Shown: in pieces, positions 50,307 through 58,585 of the stretch
Numbering within the stretch: position 1 is the first letter of the stretch
Layout: each line of letters begins with the position of its first letter
NCBI GenBank assembly: GCA_964627535.1
Contig: CAZVJW010000004.1
Location: forward strand, 1 to 64,000
From: UBA1447 sp964627535
GTDB taxonomy: Bacteria > Bacillota > Clostridia > Oscillospirales > Acutalibacteraceae
DNA length: 64,000 nucleotides
Reading direction: 5' to 3'
Translations under genes and position numbers: made by a program
Notes under the pieces: model-generated
What the model was told of the DNA's origin: nothing
Databases searched by the model: none
What the model saw: the letters and a program-made list of their open reading frames with translations, nothing else

Positions 50307-51050
50307 ATGAAAACCGAATTGATCACTCTGCCAAACGACAGCGATATCACCCTGACGACCTACATACTGGACACCTCCGACGAAATGCCCAACATGAAAA
50401 TCCGCCCCGCGGTTTTGGTTTGCCCCGGCGGCGGGTACAGCTATTGCTCCGACAGAGAAGCGGAGCCGGTTGCCATGGCCTTTTTGGCACAGGGGTATAA
50501 CGCTTTTGTGCTGAGGTATTCGATAGGCAAGGGCAAAGCCGCTTTCCCGAGGCCGCTGGAGGATGCCGAAGCGTCGCTTGAGCTTATCCGGGCGAACGCC
50601 GAAAAATGGTCGATTGATAAGGATAAAATTGCGGTCATCGGTTTTTCGGCAGGCGGGCACCTCGCTGCGGCGCTTGCAACCATGGGCAGAGTGCGGCCGA
50701 ACGCCGCCATCCTCGGTTATGCCTGCATTCTCTCATCCATGAGCGAAATATTGGCGGAACCGGTGCCGTCTCTGGAAGAATATGTGGACATAAAAACACC
50801 CCCAGCCTTCATTTTTGCAAGCAGCGCGGACACCGTTGTGCCGATTGAAAACTCCTTAAAGTTCGCTGCCGCATTAAATGAATCGAGGGTTCGTTTTGAA
50901 ATGCATATTTTTGAAAAAGGGTATCACGGTTTCTCTTTGGCAAATCCAGTTGTCTGCTCAACCAAAGGGGTGCGCGAGGCAAACAGGTTTACCGCGGGCT
51001 GGTTCAAAATGTGTATTGACTGGCTGAACAATCTTTTTGAGATATGCTGA
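50307..51050 (+). CDS. Alpha/beta-hydrolase, acetyl-esterase-like
   Basis: 247 residues, no signal peptide, ATG behind AAAGGAGG. The fold is clear: AVLVCPGGGYSYCSDREAEP near 33 supplies the oxyanion GGG(Y) loop. The nucleophile serine is in VIGFSAGGHLAAAL near 112, the acid in FASSADTVVPIENSL near 170 and the histidine in EKGYHGFSLA near 208. This pattern is typical of carbohydrate (xylan or acetyl-sugar) esterases of the BD-FAE/Axe-like group. The substrate is inferred from the glycosidase neighbour, from which it is separated by the repeat at 50215. Its stop codon is only 3 bp from that of the convergent racemase gene, with no terminator between them. Confidence 0.85.
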   Translation: MKTELITLPNDSDITLTTYILDTSDEMPNMKIRPAVLVCPGGGYSYCSDREAEPVAMAFLAQGYNAFVLRYSIGKGKAAFPRPLEDAEASLELIRANAEKWSIDKDKIAVIGFSAGGHLAAALATMGRVRPNAAILGYACILSSMSEILAEPVPSLEEYVDIKTPPAFIFASSADTVVPIENSLKFAAALNESRVRFEMHIFEKGYHGFSLANPVVCSTKGVREANRFTAGWFKMCIDWLNNLFEIC

Positions 51051-51053
51051 CCG

Positions 51054-52145
51054 TTAAATATATACACGTTCAACAGCGCTGTCTACAGTTAACGGATTGA
51101 CCTCAAAGGATGCAATGTCGCCGGCTTTGCAGTCTGTTCCCGTGACATCAACAAAAATATTGGTCAATCCGATACGGCTCACGAGAGGTAAATTTTTTCC
51201 GTTTATAAGGCAGTACATGTTATTGTCCCCGAAAATCGGCTTTGCATCGTGCCAAATTTGACGAAGTGTGTCTCTTAATCTGAAACTGTCTCTGCGTTTT
51301 TCCATACCGAAGCCGTCAATGTGGCCTATCGGTATAATGGCGATTCGCAGGGGCTTTTTGGTGCGGTAAACATCGCCGTAACCGATGTTGTGGTTTATTG
51401 GCAGCTCTTTGATTTCGCTTATTTCACACTCCATGTGACCGATTCTTTTTAAACCGCAGGCGTTTGGTATAGCTAGCCTGCCTAAAAATGCCGAGCCAAT
51501 CCGGACGGCGTCCATTCGTGTTTCGGGATATTTCAGCGCGGCGGAGGAGTTGGCGATATGTTTTAATCCGCAGTTGATTCCGGCGGATTCCAAAGACTTT
51601 ATCACTGTATTGAATATTTTCATTTGTTTGCTGACAGAAGCCGGATTTGGTGAAAAGGAAGCATAAAAATGCGAATAACAGCCGGTGAACTCAATATTAT
51701 TAAAATTCCGGTATATTCCGGTAATTTCGCTTTCCGCTCCGGGAAGAAAACCGTAACGGCCCAGCCCTGTGTCAATTTTAATGTGAGCATTCGCTTTCAC
51801 CGCATGTTCTTTTGCGGCATTGTCAAGAAGTTCGGCACTTGCTAAGGAATCAATGGTTGCTGTGATACGATACATAACGGCTGTATCGGCGTCTGTGGCA
51901 GTTGTTGCCGGGGTGAGCAGTAAAACCGGCAATTCGATGCCGGATATCCTGAGCGCAACAGCCTCGTCAATGCGGGCAACAGCAAAAACATTAATTCCGT
52001 ATTCAATCAGCACCTTGGTAAAGGGAACAAGGCCAAGTCCGTAACCGTTGCCTTTGACAACGCCGATAACAGGTACTTCACCCATTTCTTTTTTTATCAG
52101 GCGGATGTTAACCGCCAAAGAAGGCTTTTCAACAACGTATCTCAT
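51054..52145 (-). CDS. Alanine racemase-family PLP enzyme
   Basis: 363 residues of the fold-III alanine racemase family. The PLP lysine is in VIGVVKGNGYGLG at about residue 31. HIKIDTGLGRYGF near 140, the ring of HIANSSAALKYPETRMDAVRIGSAFLGR (about 212-239) and NIGYGDVYRTKKPLRI near 265 correspond to conserved blocks. The block usually read PIGYADGY is PIGHIDGFG here, so the enzyme is divergent and its amino acid may not be alanine (serine or another residue is possible). The start follows GAGGGGG. The 25 codons open upstream overlap the femX gene. It lies directly downstream of femX (7-bp gap), so a D-amino acid or cell-wall function is likely. A second, standard alanine racemase probably exists elsewhere. 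Confidence 0.82.
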   Translation of the reverse strand: MRYVVEKPSLAVNIRLIKKEMGEVPVIGVVKGNGYGLGLVPFTKVLIEYGINVFAVARIDEAVALRISGIELPVLLLTPATTATDADTAVMYRITATIDSLASAELLDNAAKEHAVKANAHIKIDTGLGRYGFLPGAESEITGIYRNFNNIEFTGCYSHFYASFSPNPASVSKQMKIFNTVIKSLESAGINCGLKHIANSSAALKYPETRMDAVRIGSAFLGRLAIPNACGLKRIGHMECEISEIKELPINHNIGYGDVYRTKKPLRIAIIPIGHIDGFGMEKRRDSFRLRDTLRQIWHDAKPIFGDNNMYCLINGKNLPLVSRIGLTNIFVDVTGTDCKAGDIASFEVNPLTVDSAVERVYI

Positions 52146-52152
52146 CGTTACT

Positions 52153-53208
52153 TTACCCCCTCTTAATATGGCGAAGTTTCTTGTAACTTTTCTCGGCGAA
52201 ATCAACCATTTTATTGGCAAACGGCTTCAGAATGAGATCCATTTCGCCTACAAATTCGGTCAGCTCGCCGTTAAAACCTTTTTTAAAGCGATAAATGCCG
52301 TAAAGAGGGTCGTTTTCATCGAGCGAACCGGAAACCCCTCTGAAGTCGTAAATCCGGCAGCCTTCCTCAATCGCCCAGCGTATCATCGCCCACTGCACCA
52401 AATAATTGGGCATAACATTCCTGTGTTCATTGGAGGAAGCCCCATACAAATACCAAACCTTGTCACCGCAATGAATAGCCAGCGAGCCGGCTATCGGTTT
52501 ACCCTCATAATATGCCATATAAATCCTGGCGTTTTTGCCAAGCGATTCAAGAATTCTTTTAAAATAATCAGCGCCGCGAATACCGAAATTGTCTCTGGTG
52601 CCGGTCTCTATCATGATTTTGTGAAATTCCTCGGCGGCTTCCGGGCCTTTTATTTCAACAGTTACATTATTCTTTACAGCAACCTTGATATTGTAACGTG
52701 TTTTGGCTTGAAAAAAAGCCATAACCTCATCTTCTGTTTTACCTTCAATTTCAAGCCGGAAAACAAAACGGGGCTGTACCGTTTCAAAGCCTAAAGTAAC
52801 TTCATTCAGCTTTATCCCTAAACTTTTTATCATTGTTTTAAAGACGGTGTCATCGGCTCTTGCGTCGGTATCAAGCTTTATGTCATAGCAGTTGTGCTCT
52901 TTGCCAACCTTCCGGGCGGCATCCAGCAAAGCCGCAAAAACATCTCTGTCATTCAAATCGCACACCGGGCCGCGCGGGCAATACATCAGCGAATAAGGCA
53001 GAGCCGGAACTTTGCGTATAAGCATAGCGATGGTGCCTTTTATATTTCCGCCCTCATCCCTGCATACAGCGCCGCGCCAAATCCAATTGTTTTTAACATT
53101 CGCCCAGCTGCTCACCTGCATAAAATGACCCTTTGGGTTGGAAATGACGAAGCTGTCAAACTCGGCTGCCTCGTCTTTTTTAATAATTTCGGTTTTATAG
53201 GTAATCAT
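52153..53208 (-). CDS. FemABX-family peptidyltransferase (peptidoglycan bridge)
   Basis: 351 residues. FemX/FemA-type enzymes add amino acids from aminoacyl-tRNA to the stem peptide of lipid II, on the inner face of the membrane. Family marks are GHFMQVSSWANVKNNW near 27, MYCPRGPVCDL near 75 and QAKTRYNIKVAVKNNVTV near 165. IAGSLAIHCGDKVWYLYGAS near 240 and the C-terminal YDFRGVSGSLDENDPLYGIYRFKKGF (about 287-312) belong to the acetyltransferase-like half. It has no transmembrane segment, as usual. No serine or alanine tRNA-modifying gene is near. Coupling to the racemase suggests the bridge amino acid or its D-form is supplied locally. The ATG at 53208 lies behind AAGGAG. Confidence 0.9.
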   Translation of the reverse strand: MITYKTEIIKKDEAAEFDSFVISNPKGHFMQVSSWANVKNNWIWRGAVCRDEGGNIKGTIAMLIRKVPALPYSLMYCPRGPVCDLNDRDVFAALLDAARKVGKEHNCYDIKLDTDARADDTVFKTMIKSLGIKLNEVTLGFETVQPRFVFRLEIEGKTEDEVMAFFQAKTRYNIKVAVKNNVTVEIKGPEAAEEFHKIMIETGTRDNFGIRGADYFKRILESLGKNARIYMAYYEGKPIAGSLAIHCGDKVWYLYGASSNEHRNVMPNYLVQWAMIRWAIEEGCRIYDFRGVSGSLDENDPLYGIYRFKKGFNGELTEFVGEMDLILKPFANKMVDFAEKSYKKLRHIKRG

Positions 53209-53259
53209 CGGTATACTCCTTGCAACAATCGAATGAAGGGCTTTTTTGTCTTTTTTCTG

Positions 53260-54603
53260 TTAAGCCGGATGATTCAGAAAACCTTTGGCAGCCTCAAGCA
53301 GCCGATCCCTTGTATTTTCGGTCTTATCTTCAAGAACATCGTCAAACAGCCGTTCCAGCATATCGCCGACGGCCTTGCCCGCGGGAATACCTATGTTAAT
53401 CAGGTCAAGTCCGTTAACCTCTAAATCTCCGATTTTCAGGCAGACACCTTCTTCAAGCAGCCGGTTTGTCCGCGTTTCAAGCTCGTCAACCAGGGCAATA
53501 CGGTCAAACCTGGCAGGAGAAAGCGAAAGCAAATCCGCCCGTTTAACAAGCAGGAATTTTCTGAAAAGCGGTTCGCCGAGTTTGCCGAGCCACTTTTTCA
53601 GAGCTTTCGGGTTTTCAAAAACCGGTATGTCGTGGCAGCGTATCAGTTGGGTTACTTCTTCCGTAAACTTCTTGCTGAATTTCAGGTCCTGCAGCACCTT
53701 CAGGGCAATTTCCTCCCCAGCGGCAGCATGTCCGTGAAAGCAGCCTCTGCCTTTTTCATCCAGGGTAAAGCATGCCGGTTTGCCGCTGTCATGCAAAAGC
53801 ATGGTTACGCGAAGCTCCGGTTCGTTTTTTATAATAGACACACTGTGAACAATGTGGCCGAAGACATCAAAAATATGCTTTTCGTTATCATGCTGGTCAA
53901 AATCGTTTGTAATCTCAAGTTCCGGTATAATTTCAAAAAGAACTTCTCTGAAATCCAGCAGGATACGCTCAACCGCCTGCCCGCAGAGCAGTTTGACAAG
54001 CTCTTTTTGAATCCGCTCAACCGCAACTTTTTTCAGCAAATGCCTGTTGGCATTGATGCTTTCAGCGGTTTCGTCCTCTATTTCAAAATTTAAAACACTT
54101 GCGAACCTTAAGCACCTTATAATCCTCAAGGCATCCTCGTTAAAGCGGGTATCAGCGTTTCCGACGCAGCGGATAATCTTGTTTTTTATATCATCCCCGC
54201 CGCCGAAGCAGTCAATCACTCCCTCGTCGGGCGAATAAGCAAGCGCGTTCATGGTAAAATCCCTGCGGCTTAAATCAACCATCAGGTCGGATGTAAACTC
54301 AACGGAATCCGGACGCCGAAAATCGGTGTATTCGCCGTCAATTCTGAAGGTTGTTATCTCTAAGGAAAGGCTGTCGATAATCACCGTCAGTGTACCGTGC
54401 TTAATACCGGTCTCAATAACCCTGTGTTTTCTGAAAACCTTGATAATATCCGCCGGTTTTGCCGCTGTGGAGATATCCCAGTCAAGCGGAGCAAACCCCA
54501 TCAGGCAGTCGCGGACACATCCGCCAACGACATACGTTTTAAATCCCTCTGCGGCGAGAATGTTTATAACGGTTTCAACCTGAGCGGGAAGATCAATATG
54601 CAT
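53260..54603 (-). CDS. cca: CCA tRNA nucleotidyltransferase (class II, HD domain)
   Basis: 447 residues. This enzyme adds or repairs the 3' CCA end of tRNAs. The nucleotidyltransferase head has YVVGGCVRDCLMG near 24 and the metal-binding DWDISTAAKP near 40. SRRDFTMNALAYSPDEG near 110 and the RCVGNADTRFNEDALRI block near 140 follow. The C-terminal HD-type part carries TMLLHDSGKPACF near 258 and CFHGHAAAGEEIA, as in bacterial CCA-adding enzymes with an HD domain. It could instead be a split A- or CC-adding form; a second homologue in the genome would be needed to tell. A strong promoter lies upstream at 54645-54673. It is 51 bp upstream of femX on the same strand and may be co-transcribed. Confidence 0.92.
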   Translation of the reverse strand: MHIDLPAQVETVINILAAEGFKTYVVGGCVRDCLMGFAPLDWDISTAAKPADIIKVFRKHRVIETGIKHGTLTVIIDSLSLEITTFRIDGEYTDFRRPDSVEFTSDLMVDLSRRDFTMNALAYSPDEGVIDCFGGGDDIKNKIIRCVGNADTRFNEDALRIIRCLRFASVLNFEIEDETAESINANRHLLKKVAVERIQKELVKLLCGQAVERILLDFREVLFEIIPELEITNDFDQHDNEKHIFDVFGHIVHSVSIIKNEPELRVTMLLHDSGKPACFTLDEKGRGCFHGHAAAGEEIALKVLQDLKFSKKFTEEVTQLIRCHDIPVFENPKALKKWLGKLGEPLFRKFLLVKRADLLSLSPARFDRIALVDELETRTNRLLEEGVCLKIGDLEVNGLDLINIGIPAGKAVGDMLERLFDDVLEDKTENTRDRLLEAAKGFLNHPA

Positions 54604-54644
54604 ACCGGTACCTCATATATTTTTTAGTTTTTAAAACGTTTACA

Positions 54645-54673
54645 ATTTTATCATAGTAATATATAATTTTCAA
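54645..54673 (-). promoter_or_regulatory. cca promoter
   Basis: On the minus strand: -35 TTGAAA (complement of 54668-54673), 17-bp spacer, -10 TAAAAT (complement of 54645-54650), with a TGA extension before the -10. It sits about 42 bp before the cca start, near consensus. Confidence 0.7.
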
Positions 54674-54774
54674 GTGAAAGATAGTAGACGGTGGCGGCAT
54701 TGATGCTGTAACGGCGGATTGCAGGTGACGGATTTCCCGCCCCGGAAACGAAATGTGAGAATTAATACGAAAGG

Positions 54775-54999
54775 ATGAAATATATTTTGGATGAAATTAA
54801 AGCCGGCAAATACAAACATTTTAAAGGCAAAGAATACGAAGTGGTTTTTGTTGCCAGGCATTCGGAAACACTTGAAGACATGGTTGTCTACAGAACGCTG
54901 TACGGCGAAAGGGGTTATTGGGTGCGCCCCGCAAAAATGTGGAACGAAACGGTGGAATACGAAGGCAGAAGGATGAAACGCTTTGAATTTATTGATTAA
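54775..54999 (+). CDS. DUF1653 domain protein
   Basis: 74 residues, a small protein that is nearly all DUF1653. The hallmark is KYKHFKGKEYEVVFVARHSET near the start, then MVVYRTLYGERGYWVRPAKMWNETV. The family is common in bacteria and its function is unknown. The start ATG is abutted by AAGG, so the ribosome binding site may be GTGAGA some 15 bases upstream or absent. It stands between the leftward cca gene and the leftward fucosidase gene, and ends in the strong terminator at 55005. Confidence 0.85.
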   Translation: MKYILDEIKAGKYKHFKGKEYEVVFVARHSETLEDMVVYRTLYGERGYWVRPAKMWNETVEYEGRRMKRFEFID

Positions 55000-55004
55000 T
55001 CGAA

Positions 55005-55038
55005 AAGGGCTGCGGCAAATTTTGTTGCCGCAGCCCTT
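55005..55038. terminator. Strong bidirectional terminator
   Basis: A perfect 14-bp stem, AAGGGCTGCGGCAA / TTGCCGCAGCCCTT, with loop ATTTTG. On the plus strand it is followed by AAAAGATATTTT. On the minus strand by TTTTCGATTAATC. It separates the DUF1653 gene from the convergent fucosidase. Confidence 0.8.
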
Positions 55039-55048
55039 AAAAGATATT

Positions 55049-56467
55049 TTAATATGCTTCAAACCTTGAAATTGTTGCAAAGCAGCGGGTGCTTTCAATA
55101 ACAAGTTTCATTCGCTGCACCCTGATTTCTTCAAAACGGCAAATGCGCTTGTGCCCGATAACCGTTCCTTCGGCAAGGGGGATCCATTTGCCGGCGACTT
55201 CTCCGAAAAGCTTAAAGCTTTCAATCTGCTGCCCCGTGCGTATATGTTCGCAAAGAACAACCTTATTAATATCGTAACCATCGCCTAAATCAATCATCAG
55301 CCAAGGCTCGTCGGGATTCATGCCGGAATGCCAATACTTTTCGGGGTCATTGCTCAGAACGTTCTGCGCGTTATACTCCTCGTCAAGGCAGCAGGAGGCA
55401 GTCATAACGGAATTCTGCGCCAAATCCTCGTTAAAATCTATTGAAAGCTGCGCGCCCATTGCCGTAAGCATATCAATTTCGCGTTCCGCAATAAGCCCTT
55501 CCTGGTTCGGCGGTATGTTCAGCAGCAGGGAAGCGTTTGCGCCGACAGCGTTATAATAATAGTCCAGCAGTTTCGAAAGCGGTTTCACGCTTAAATCGTC
55601 GCTCCCGTGGTAAAACCAGCCTTTGCGGATAGACACATCAACCTCGGCCGGGTACCATATTAAGCGGCCTGCATTTTTGATGGCCTTGCGGCTGCCGATA
55701 TCAAGTTCCGTCATATTGATTTTTTTTGGCACTTTTCCGTCAGCCTTTTGCGAAGCCGCAGCCGCAACCTCATGGTTGCTGTAATAATACGGCACAACGC
55801 TCCACTCGGATTTTCTGCATACACCCGCCTCGTTGCCGCACCAGCGTACGTCCGGCCCGCAAATGGATATCACCGCGTCGGGCTGCAGTTCGCGGATCAG
55901 CGCGTAATAGCCTTCCCAGTCATATTCCTGTTTCTTGCCTTTTTTTCCCTCGCCGCACGCGCCGTCAAACCATACACAGAAAATATCCCCGTAATGGGTC
56001 AGCAGTTCCGTTAGTTGGTTTTTATAATACTTATCGTATGCCTCGCCTTCGCCGTAACGGGTGTCGTGCTTATCCCAGGGCGAAAGGTACACACCGAATT
56101 TAATGCCGTATTCTCTGCAGGCTTCGGCCGCTTCTTTCACCACATCGCCGTGTCCGCCCTTCCATGGGCTGAACTTGACACTGTGGTCGGTGTAAGCGCT
56201 TGGCCACAGGCAAAAACCGTCATGGTGCTTTGCCGTTAAAATCATCGCGCGCATACCCGCCGCCTTGATGCTTCTGACCCACTGCCTCGCGTCAAGCTTT
56301 TCCGGGTTGAACACTTCCGGTGATTCGTAACCGGAGCCCCATTCGGAATTGGTGAAGGTGTTGACACCGAAATGGATAAATGCGTAAAACTCCAGCTCCT
56401 GCCATTTCAGCTGCCTCTCGCTTGGCACCACTTTTGACGCCATTTCGGCTATTTTGTCCATTTTCAT
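55049..56467 (-). CDS. Alpha-L-fucosidase, GH29, with C-terminal discoidin-like domain
   Basis: 472 residues without a signal peptide. The GH29 barrel shows FIHFGVNTFTNSEWG near 31, ILTAKHHDGFCLWPS near 76 and FSPWKGGHGDVVKEA near 98. GVYLSPWDKHDTRYGEGEAY follows near 121. The catalytic nucleophile aspartate is expected in DIFCVWFDGACGEG near 157. The C-terminal 130 residues (SVMTASCCLDEEYNAQNVLSN onward) look like an F5/8 (discoidin) carbohydrate-binding domain: LMIDLGDGYDINKVVL, then ESFKLFGEVAGKW and RICRFEEIRVQRMKLVIES. The family acts on fucosylated oligosaccharides. As no export signal is present, it would act on imported fragments. The promoter and a possible catabolite-repression site precede it. 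The ABC operon downstream in the window is separate. Confidence 0.92.
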   Translation of the reverse strand: MKMDKIAEMASKVVPSERQLKWQELEFYAFIHFGVNTFTNSEWGSGYESPEVFNPEKLDARQWVRSIKAAGMRAMILTAKHHDGFCLWPSAYTDHSVKFSPWKGGHGDVVKEAAEACREYGIKFGVYLSPWDKHDTRYGEGEAYDKYYKNQLTELLTHYGDIFCVWFDGACGEGKKGKKQEYDWEGYYALIRELQPDAVISICGPDVRWCGNEAGVCRKSEWSVVPYYYSNHEVAAAASQKADGKVPKKINMTELDIGSRKAIKNAGRLIWYPAEVDVSIRKGWFYHGSDDLSVKPLSKLLDYYYNAVGANASLLLNIPPNQEGLIAEREIDMLTAMGAQLSIDFNEDLAQNSVMTASCCLDEEYNAQNVLSNDPEKYWHSGMNPDEPWLMIDLGDGYDINKVVLCEHIRTGQQIESFKLFGEVAGKWIPLAEGTVIGHKRICRFEEIRVQRMKLVIESTRCFATISRFEAY

Positions 56468-56521
56468 ATCACTGACATCCCTTCTCCGAACTGCTTTTGC
56501 TATTTAATTTTATTACTTATT

Positions 56522-56550
56522 AAGATAACATAATTTGAAATGCATGTAAA
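56522..56550 (-). promoter_or_regulatory. Candidate fucosidase promoter
   Basis: On the minus strand: -35 TTTACA (complement of 56545-56550), 17-bp spacer, extended -10 TGT-TATCTT (complement of 56522-56530). It ends about 55 bp before the fucosidase start. Confidence 0.5.
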
Positions 56551-56558
56551 CGGATAAA
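56544..56558. promoter_or_regulatory. Possible catabolite-responsive element (cre)
   Basis: ATGTAAACGGATAAA matches the relaxed cre consensus WTGNAANCGNWNNCW at 14 of 15 positions. It overlaps the -35 of the fucosidase promoter, a position that would repress. This is a single-site match only. Confidence 0.35.
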
Positions 56559-56584
56559 CAACAAATATATATTGCAATGAAAGG

Positions 56585-56606
56585 GGAGCGGATTTGCGTC
56601 CGCTCC
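56585..56606. repeat. 8-bp inverted repeat
   Basis: GGAGCGGA / TCCGCTCC with a 6-base spacer, in the gap between the fucosidase and ABC genes. It has no T-run. Its role is unknown. Confidence 0.4.
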
Positions 56607-56686
56607 TGAAATGGTTATATCCGGTTTGCCTCAGTGACGGGTTGCAAAAAACACATATCAAAACGGAGAGGTTCACACAGAACAGC

Positions 56687-56715
56687 AAAAAAGGCCGCCG
56701 CCGGCAGCCTTTTTT
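56687..56715. terminator. Terminator of the leftward ABC operon
   Basis: AAAAAAGGCCGCC-GCC-GGCAGCCTTTTTT, 12 of 13 positions paired, with A/T runs at both ends. It lies 28 bp past the stop of the ATPase gene and can work in both directions. Confidence 0.8.
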
Positions 56716-56742
56716 GCTTGGTATAATTGAATATGTTTCCGC

Positions 56743-57438
56743 CTACACTTCGCCGGATGAAATATCAAGGTTAATCCTGCCGTCTCTGATTTCGATGATC
56801 CTTTCGGCTTTTTGGGCAATCTTTCTGTCGTGTGTAATAATGATAAAGGTTGTTTTAAATTTTTCGTTGATATCACGCAGAATGTCATAAACGACTTCTG
56901 TGGACTCGGAGTCAAGGTTGCCGGTCGGCTCATCGGCCAGGATGATTTTGGGGTTGTTAATAAGCGCCCTTGCTATTGCGGTGCGCTGCTGCTGGCCGCC
57001 GGACATTTTGGTTGCCATATTGTCTTTGACCGGTGTGAGGCCCATCAAATTCATCAGTTCCAGCGCTCTTTCCCTGATTTCCGGTGTGATAATGCCGCTC
57101 TTTATCCGGTAAGGCATGAGCACATTCTCAAAGGCGGTAAACTCGGGCAGAAGATAATGAAACTGAAAGACAAAACCTATCGTTTCGTTGCGCAGTACAG
57201 CCAAAGCGTTTTTTCTCAAGCTGTCGGTTCTGATGCTGTTGATGGAGACTTCGCCGGAAGTGGGCCGGTCCAGCGTGCCGATAATGTTGAGCAGGGTGCT
57301 TTTTCCCGAACCGGAAGCGCCGATAATCGAGTTGAAGGATTCTTTTTCAATTTCCAGGTTGATGTCGGTCAGTACTTGGGTTTTGACATCGGTGCCGTAT
57401 ATTTTATTGACATTTTTTAAGCTGATGACACTATCCAT
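56743..57438 (-). CDS. ABC transporter ATP-binding protein, LolD/MacB type
   Basis: 231 residues: Walker A GASGSGKSTLLNIIG near 41, FVFQFHYLLPEFTAFENV near 90, signature MSGGQQQRTAIARAL near 144 and Walker B IILADEPTGNLDSEST near 164. The H-loop lies in TFIIITHDRKIAQKAE near 205. This is the LolD/MacB (DevA) group that powers exporters with FtsX-type permeases. The partner is the permease at 57431, overlapping by 8 bp. The substrate is unknown: lipoproteins, peptides or antimicrobials are typical. It is the last gene of a four-gene leftward set ended by the terminator at 56687. Confidence 0.92.
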   Translation of the reverse strand: MDSVISLKNVNKIYGTDVKTQVLTDINLEIEKESFNSIIGASGSGKSTLLNIIGTLDRPTSGEVSINSIRTDSLRKNALAVLRNETIGFVFQFHYLLPEFTAFENVLMPYRIKSGIITPEIRERALELMNLMGLTPVKDNMATKMSGGQQQRTAIARALINNPKIILADEPTGNLDSESTEVVYDILRDINEKFKTTFIIITHDRKIAQKAERIIEIRDGRINLDISSGEV

Positions 57439-58585
57439 TTTTAATTACCTCCATCGGGTCAAGCCTGGATGAGCGGCGCGCGGGGATAAAGGAGGCAATC
57501 GTCGCGGAAGCCACGGCTATCAGGCTGGATATTAAAATAAACTTGGGGTCTATGAACAGGTTGATAACCGGTGTTCCGTCAGGATTCAGCGCGAATTTTG
57601 TAAACGCAAATGACAGGCCCAGCCCGAACGACACGCCGAGAACGGCACCGAACAACCCGAGAACAAAGCCCTGAAATAGGAAAATCATACTGGCTGTTCT
57701 GTCTTTTATGCCCATGGCTTTTAATATGCCGAGCTGCCTCGACTTTTGCAGCACCGATATAGCAAGAACGCTGGCGATGCCGAGAATGACAGAAATCAGG
57801 ACAAAAACCTGAATCATCAGGCTGGATATGCTTTGGCCGTTCAAACCGCTGAGCAGTGAGGCGTTCGCGTCTTTCCAGTTTTCCGTCTTCAGGTTAGACG
57901 GCAGCACGCCCGCGATGTCCTTTGCAACCGTATCCGCCGCAAAGACATCCGATATTTGGATTTCAACCGATGTGACTTCGCTGCCGTACCCGAAAATCGA
58001 CTGAACCAGCGGCAGCTCCGCTATGGTCCAGGATTTGTTCAGGCTTGAAACCTTTAAGTCATAAATGCCGGATATGGTGACTTTTTGCGTTTTGCCCAAA
58101 GGCGTGACGATTTCAACGGTATCTCCGGTTTTAAGGCCGGCTTCCTCAACAAGGTCTTTGCCGAGCATAATTTCGTTTGCTTTCGGCAGCGCCCCTTGTA
58201 TTAACGCTTTTTTCAGTTTATAAATATCGTCCGCAGCATCAAAGTTAAAGCCGCGCATCAAAATAGGAAATGTGGAATTGCCGGTTTTGATAAACCCAGG
58301 TGCGTCCGCAGCAGGCGAGATAAAGGTGACAAGCGGTTCTTTGTTTTTGATGGAATCGATAACCGTTTGATAATCGGCTAAGCGCTGGTTGCGGTCGTTT
58401 GCCTTGACGGTTATCTGCGACGAGCTGCCGATGGTTGTTTCAAGCAGGCTTTTCTGCAGGCCGGATATTAAGGAGCCGATAAAAACCTGAACCGAAACGC
58501 CAATCGCAATGCCAAGCACAATTAAAACGGTTTGCCCTTTGCTGGAGGAGAGGAATCTCCATGCGATTTTAAATGCCAGCTTCAT
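57431..58585 (-). CDS. FtsX-type ABC permease
   Basis: 384 residues. An N-terminal transmembrane helix follows MKLAFKIAWRFLSSSKGQ, then VLIVLGIAIGVSVQVFIGSL. A large extracellular domain of about 200 residues (MacB periplasmic-core type: GSSSQITVKANDRNQR, LIQGALPKANEIMLGKDLVEEAG) follows. Three more helices complete the FtsX domain (IQVFVLISVILGIASVLAISVLQ, ASMIFLFQGFVLGLFGAVLGVS, FILISSLIAVASATIASFIPARR). The sequence PARRSSRLDPMEVI near the C-terminus is the family hallmark. I chose the ATG behind GGGAGGAAT. It overlaps the B12-binding gene by 17 bp and the ATPase gene by 8 bp, which indicates co-translation. Confidence 0.9.
   Translation of the reverse strand: MKLAFKIAWRFLSSSKGQTVLIVLGIAIGVSVQVFIGSLISGLQKSLLETTIGSSSQITVKANDRNQRLADYQTVIDSIKNKEPLVTFISPAADAPGFIKTGNSTFPILMRGFNFDAADDIYKLKKALIQGALPKANEIMLGKDLVEEAGLKTGDTVEIVTPLGKTQKVTISGIYDLKVSSLNKSWTIAELPLVQSIFGYGSEVTSVEIQISDVFAADTVAKDIAGVLPSNLKTENWKDANASLLSGLNGQSISSLMIQVFVLISVILGIASVLAISVLQKSRQLGILKAMGIKDRTASMIFLFQGFVLGLFGAVLGVSFGLGLSFAFTKFALNPDGTPVINLFIDPKFILISSLIAVASATIASFIPARRSSRLDPMEVIKNG

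Noticed and set aside
56500..56688. Small 62-residue frame on the minus strand upstream of the fucosidase gene
   Set aside because: It has no ribosome binding site and no family match, and it lies over the promoter and repeat region.
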